A stretch of 64,000 bases of DNA, taken from the NCBI GenBank assembly GCA_015832175.1, contig WJXW01000011.1, forward strand, positions 930,001 through 994,000. The letters are read 5' to 3'. Below, one piece after another: positions 63,497 through 64,000 of this stretch (position 1 is the first letter of the stretch; every line of letters begins with the position of its first letter). Origin of the DNA: Paraphaeosphaeria minitans (taxonomy: Eukaryota > Ascomycota > Dothideomycetes > Pleosporales > Didymosphaeriaceae). Under the pieces are notes generated by a model. It searched no databases. It was not told where the DNA came from and saw only the letters and a list, made by a program, of their open reading frames with translations. The position numbers and the translations under genes are program-made.

Positions 63497-63857
63497 ATGA
63501 GTACGTACTGAACAAAGTAATGAACAGACACATTTGCAATAGACCTACCCCAACTAAGCGGCTTAAATTCTAGAACATATTGATTGAACACTTACATGCT
63601 CACTGCTTAGGAGACCAAAACGAAGCTCATCTCGAACACGCGTTCTGCAGGGTAAATATAAACAGCGCAGGAGATAGACCGTGTGAATCCTTTTGTAATC
63701 AACAATTGATTGTTTAAAATAGAAGGAAGACAATGCAGTTAAAAAAAAGTAGTAGTAGTACTATAAATATATTTTATAGTTCTGTGCTATACTTAGAAGT
63801 AACAGGCTACTTAATACTTAGCCCTGTTGTCCTATAGATCTCTACTCTAACTAGTAT
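63497..63857. repeat. AT-rich tract at right edge
   Basis: From about 63700 the sequence is dominated by A/T runs and TAGTAGTAG/CTA motifs, with stops in all frames. It resembles the tract at 7850-8510 and is probably RIP-affected repeat DNA. Confidence 0.45.
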
Positions 63858-64000
63858 CTAGTCAATTGCTTCACTGTAATACTTCCTCACAACATCCGTT
63901 AACCCAAGATGAAAAGCGGTATCGATGAATCGCTTGCACTTGGTCTTAACTAGGCGGCCTGTATAGGCCGCATGCGTAGACTGGAGCTCGACATACTTTG
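63858..64000 (-). CDS. 3' end of an unidentified ORF, runs off the right edge
   Basis: On the minus strand the window starts within an open frame: AAG TAT GTC..., 46 codons reading KYVELQSTHAAYTGRLVKTK and so on to YYSEAID, then TAG at 63860-63858. Codon composition is normal compared with the AT-rich DNA immediately downstream. Too short to name; could be a host gene or part of a repeated element. Confidence 0.35.
   Translation of the reverse strand, partial: KYVELQSTHAAYTGRLVKTKCKRFIDTAFHLGLTDVVRKYYSEAID

Overview
The window is nuclear DNA of a filamentous ascomycete. The genes are intron-bearing, with introns of about 45-225 bp, GT..AG ends and CTAAC/CTGAC-like branch sites. The gene set (NMT1/THI5 with a TPP-riboswitch intron, QDE-2-type Argonaute, CVNH-LysM lectin, fungal Zn2Cys6 and Fungal_trans_2 regulators) is typical of Pezizomycotina. 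Several gene relics resemble families expanded in Dothideomycetes, so a Pleosporales-like fungus is my best guess. This is inference; no marker gene settles it.

Layout. 1-6.1 kb: an EDC4/Pdc1-like P-body protein running off the left edge (-), a GH85 cytosolic endoglycosidase (-) and, divergent from it, the KDEL receptor ERD2 (+). 6.1-12.7 kb: a gene-poor accessory stretch with a broken cysteine-rich secreted-protein relic, an AT-rich (RIP-like) tract, a frameshifted copy of an expanded fungal family, a samB/MYND-like fragment and one possible small secreted cysteine-rich protein. 12.7-23.8 kb: an unknown low-complexity protein (-), RNase H2A (-), eIF2D/Tma64 (+), a THEM6-like hotdog protein (+), TTC36 (-) and 4-hydroxyphenylpyruvate dioxygenase (+), whose promoter carries a 29-bp minisatellite. 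24.2-32.4 kb: a Zn2Cys6 factor (-) with a CACGTG array upstream, then a divergent metal-transporter pair (ZIP -, Mn-type CDF +). 32.9-37.6 kb: an unknown protein (-) and an FG-repeat protein (+). 37.9-44.2 kb: NMT1/THI5 (-) with its 5'UTR riboswitch, the tri-snRNP 27K protein (+) and ER glucosidase I (+). 45-49.6 kb: a DUF4267 protein, a frameshifted heme-thiolate peroxidase, Sld7 and a doubtful ORF (all +). 51.2-63.5 kb: Argonaute (+), a CVNH-LysM lectin (-), a Fungal_trans_2 factor (-), an MFS transporter (-) and an SDR (+). The right edge holds AT-rich DNA and the 3' end of another ORF (-).

How genes relate. Several belong to N-glycoprotein and ER handling (glucosidase I, ENGase, KDEL receptor) or RNA metabolism (EDC4-like, tri-snRNP 27K, Tma64, Argonaute, RNase H2A). 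They are dispersed as expected for a fungal chromosome, and I see no biosynthetic cluster. The best-supported regulatory device is the TPP aptamer inside a predicted 5'UTR intron of NMT1, with an upstream reading frame threading through it. Exon coordinates were worked out by hand from splice signals, reading frame and family similarity, without transcript data.
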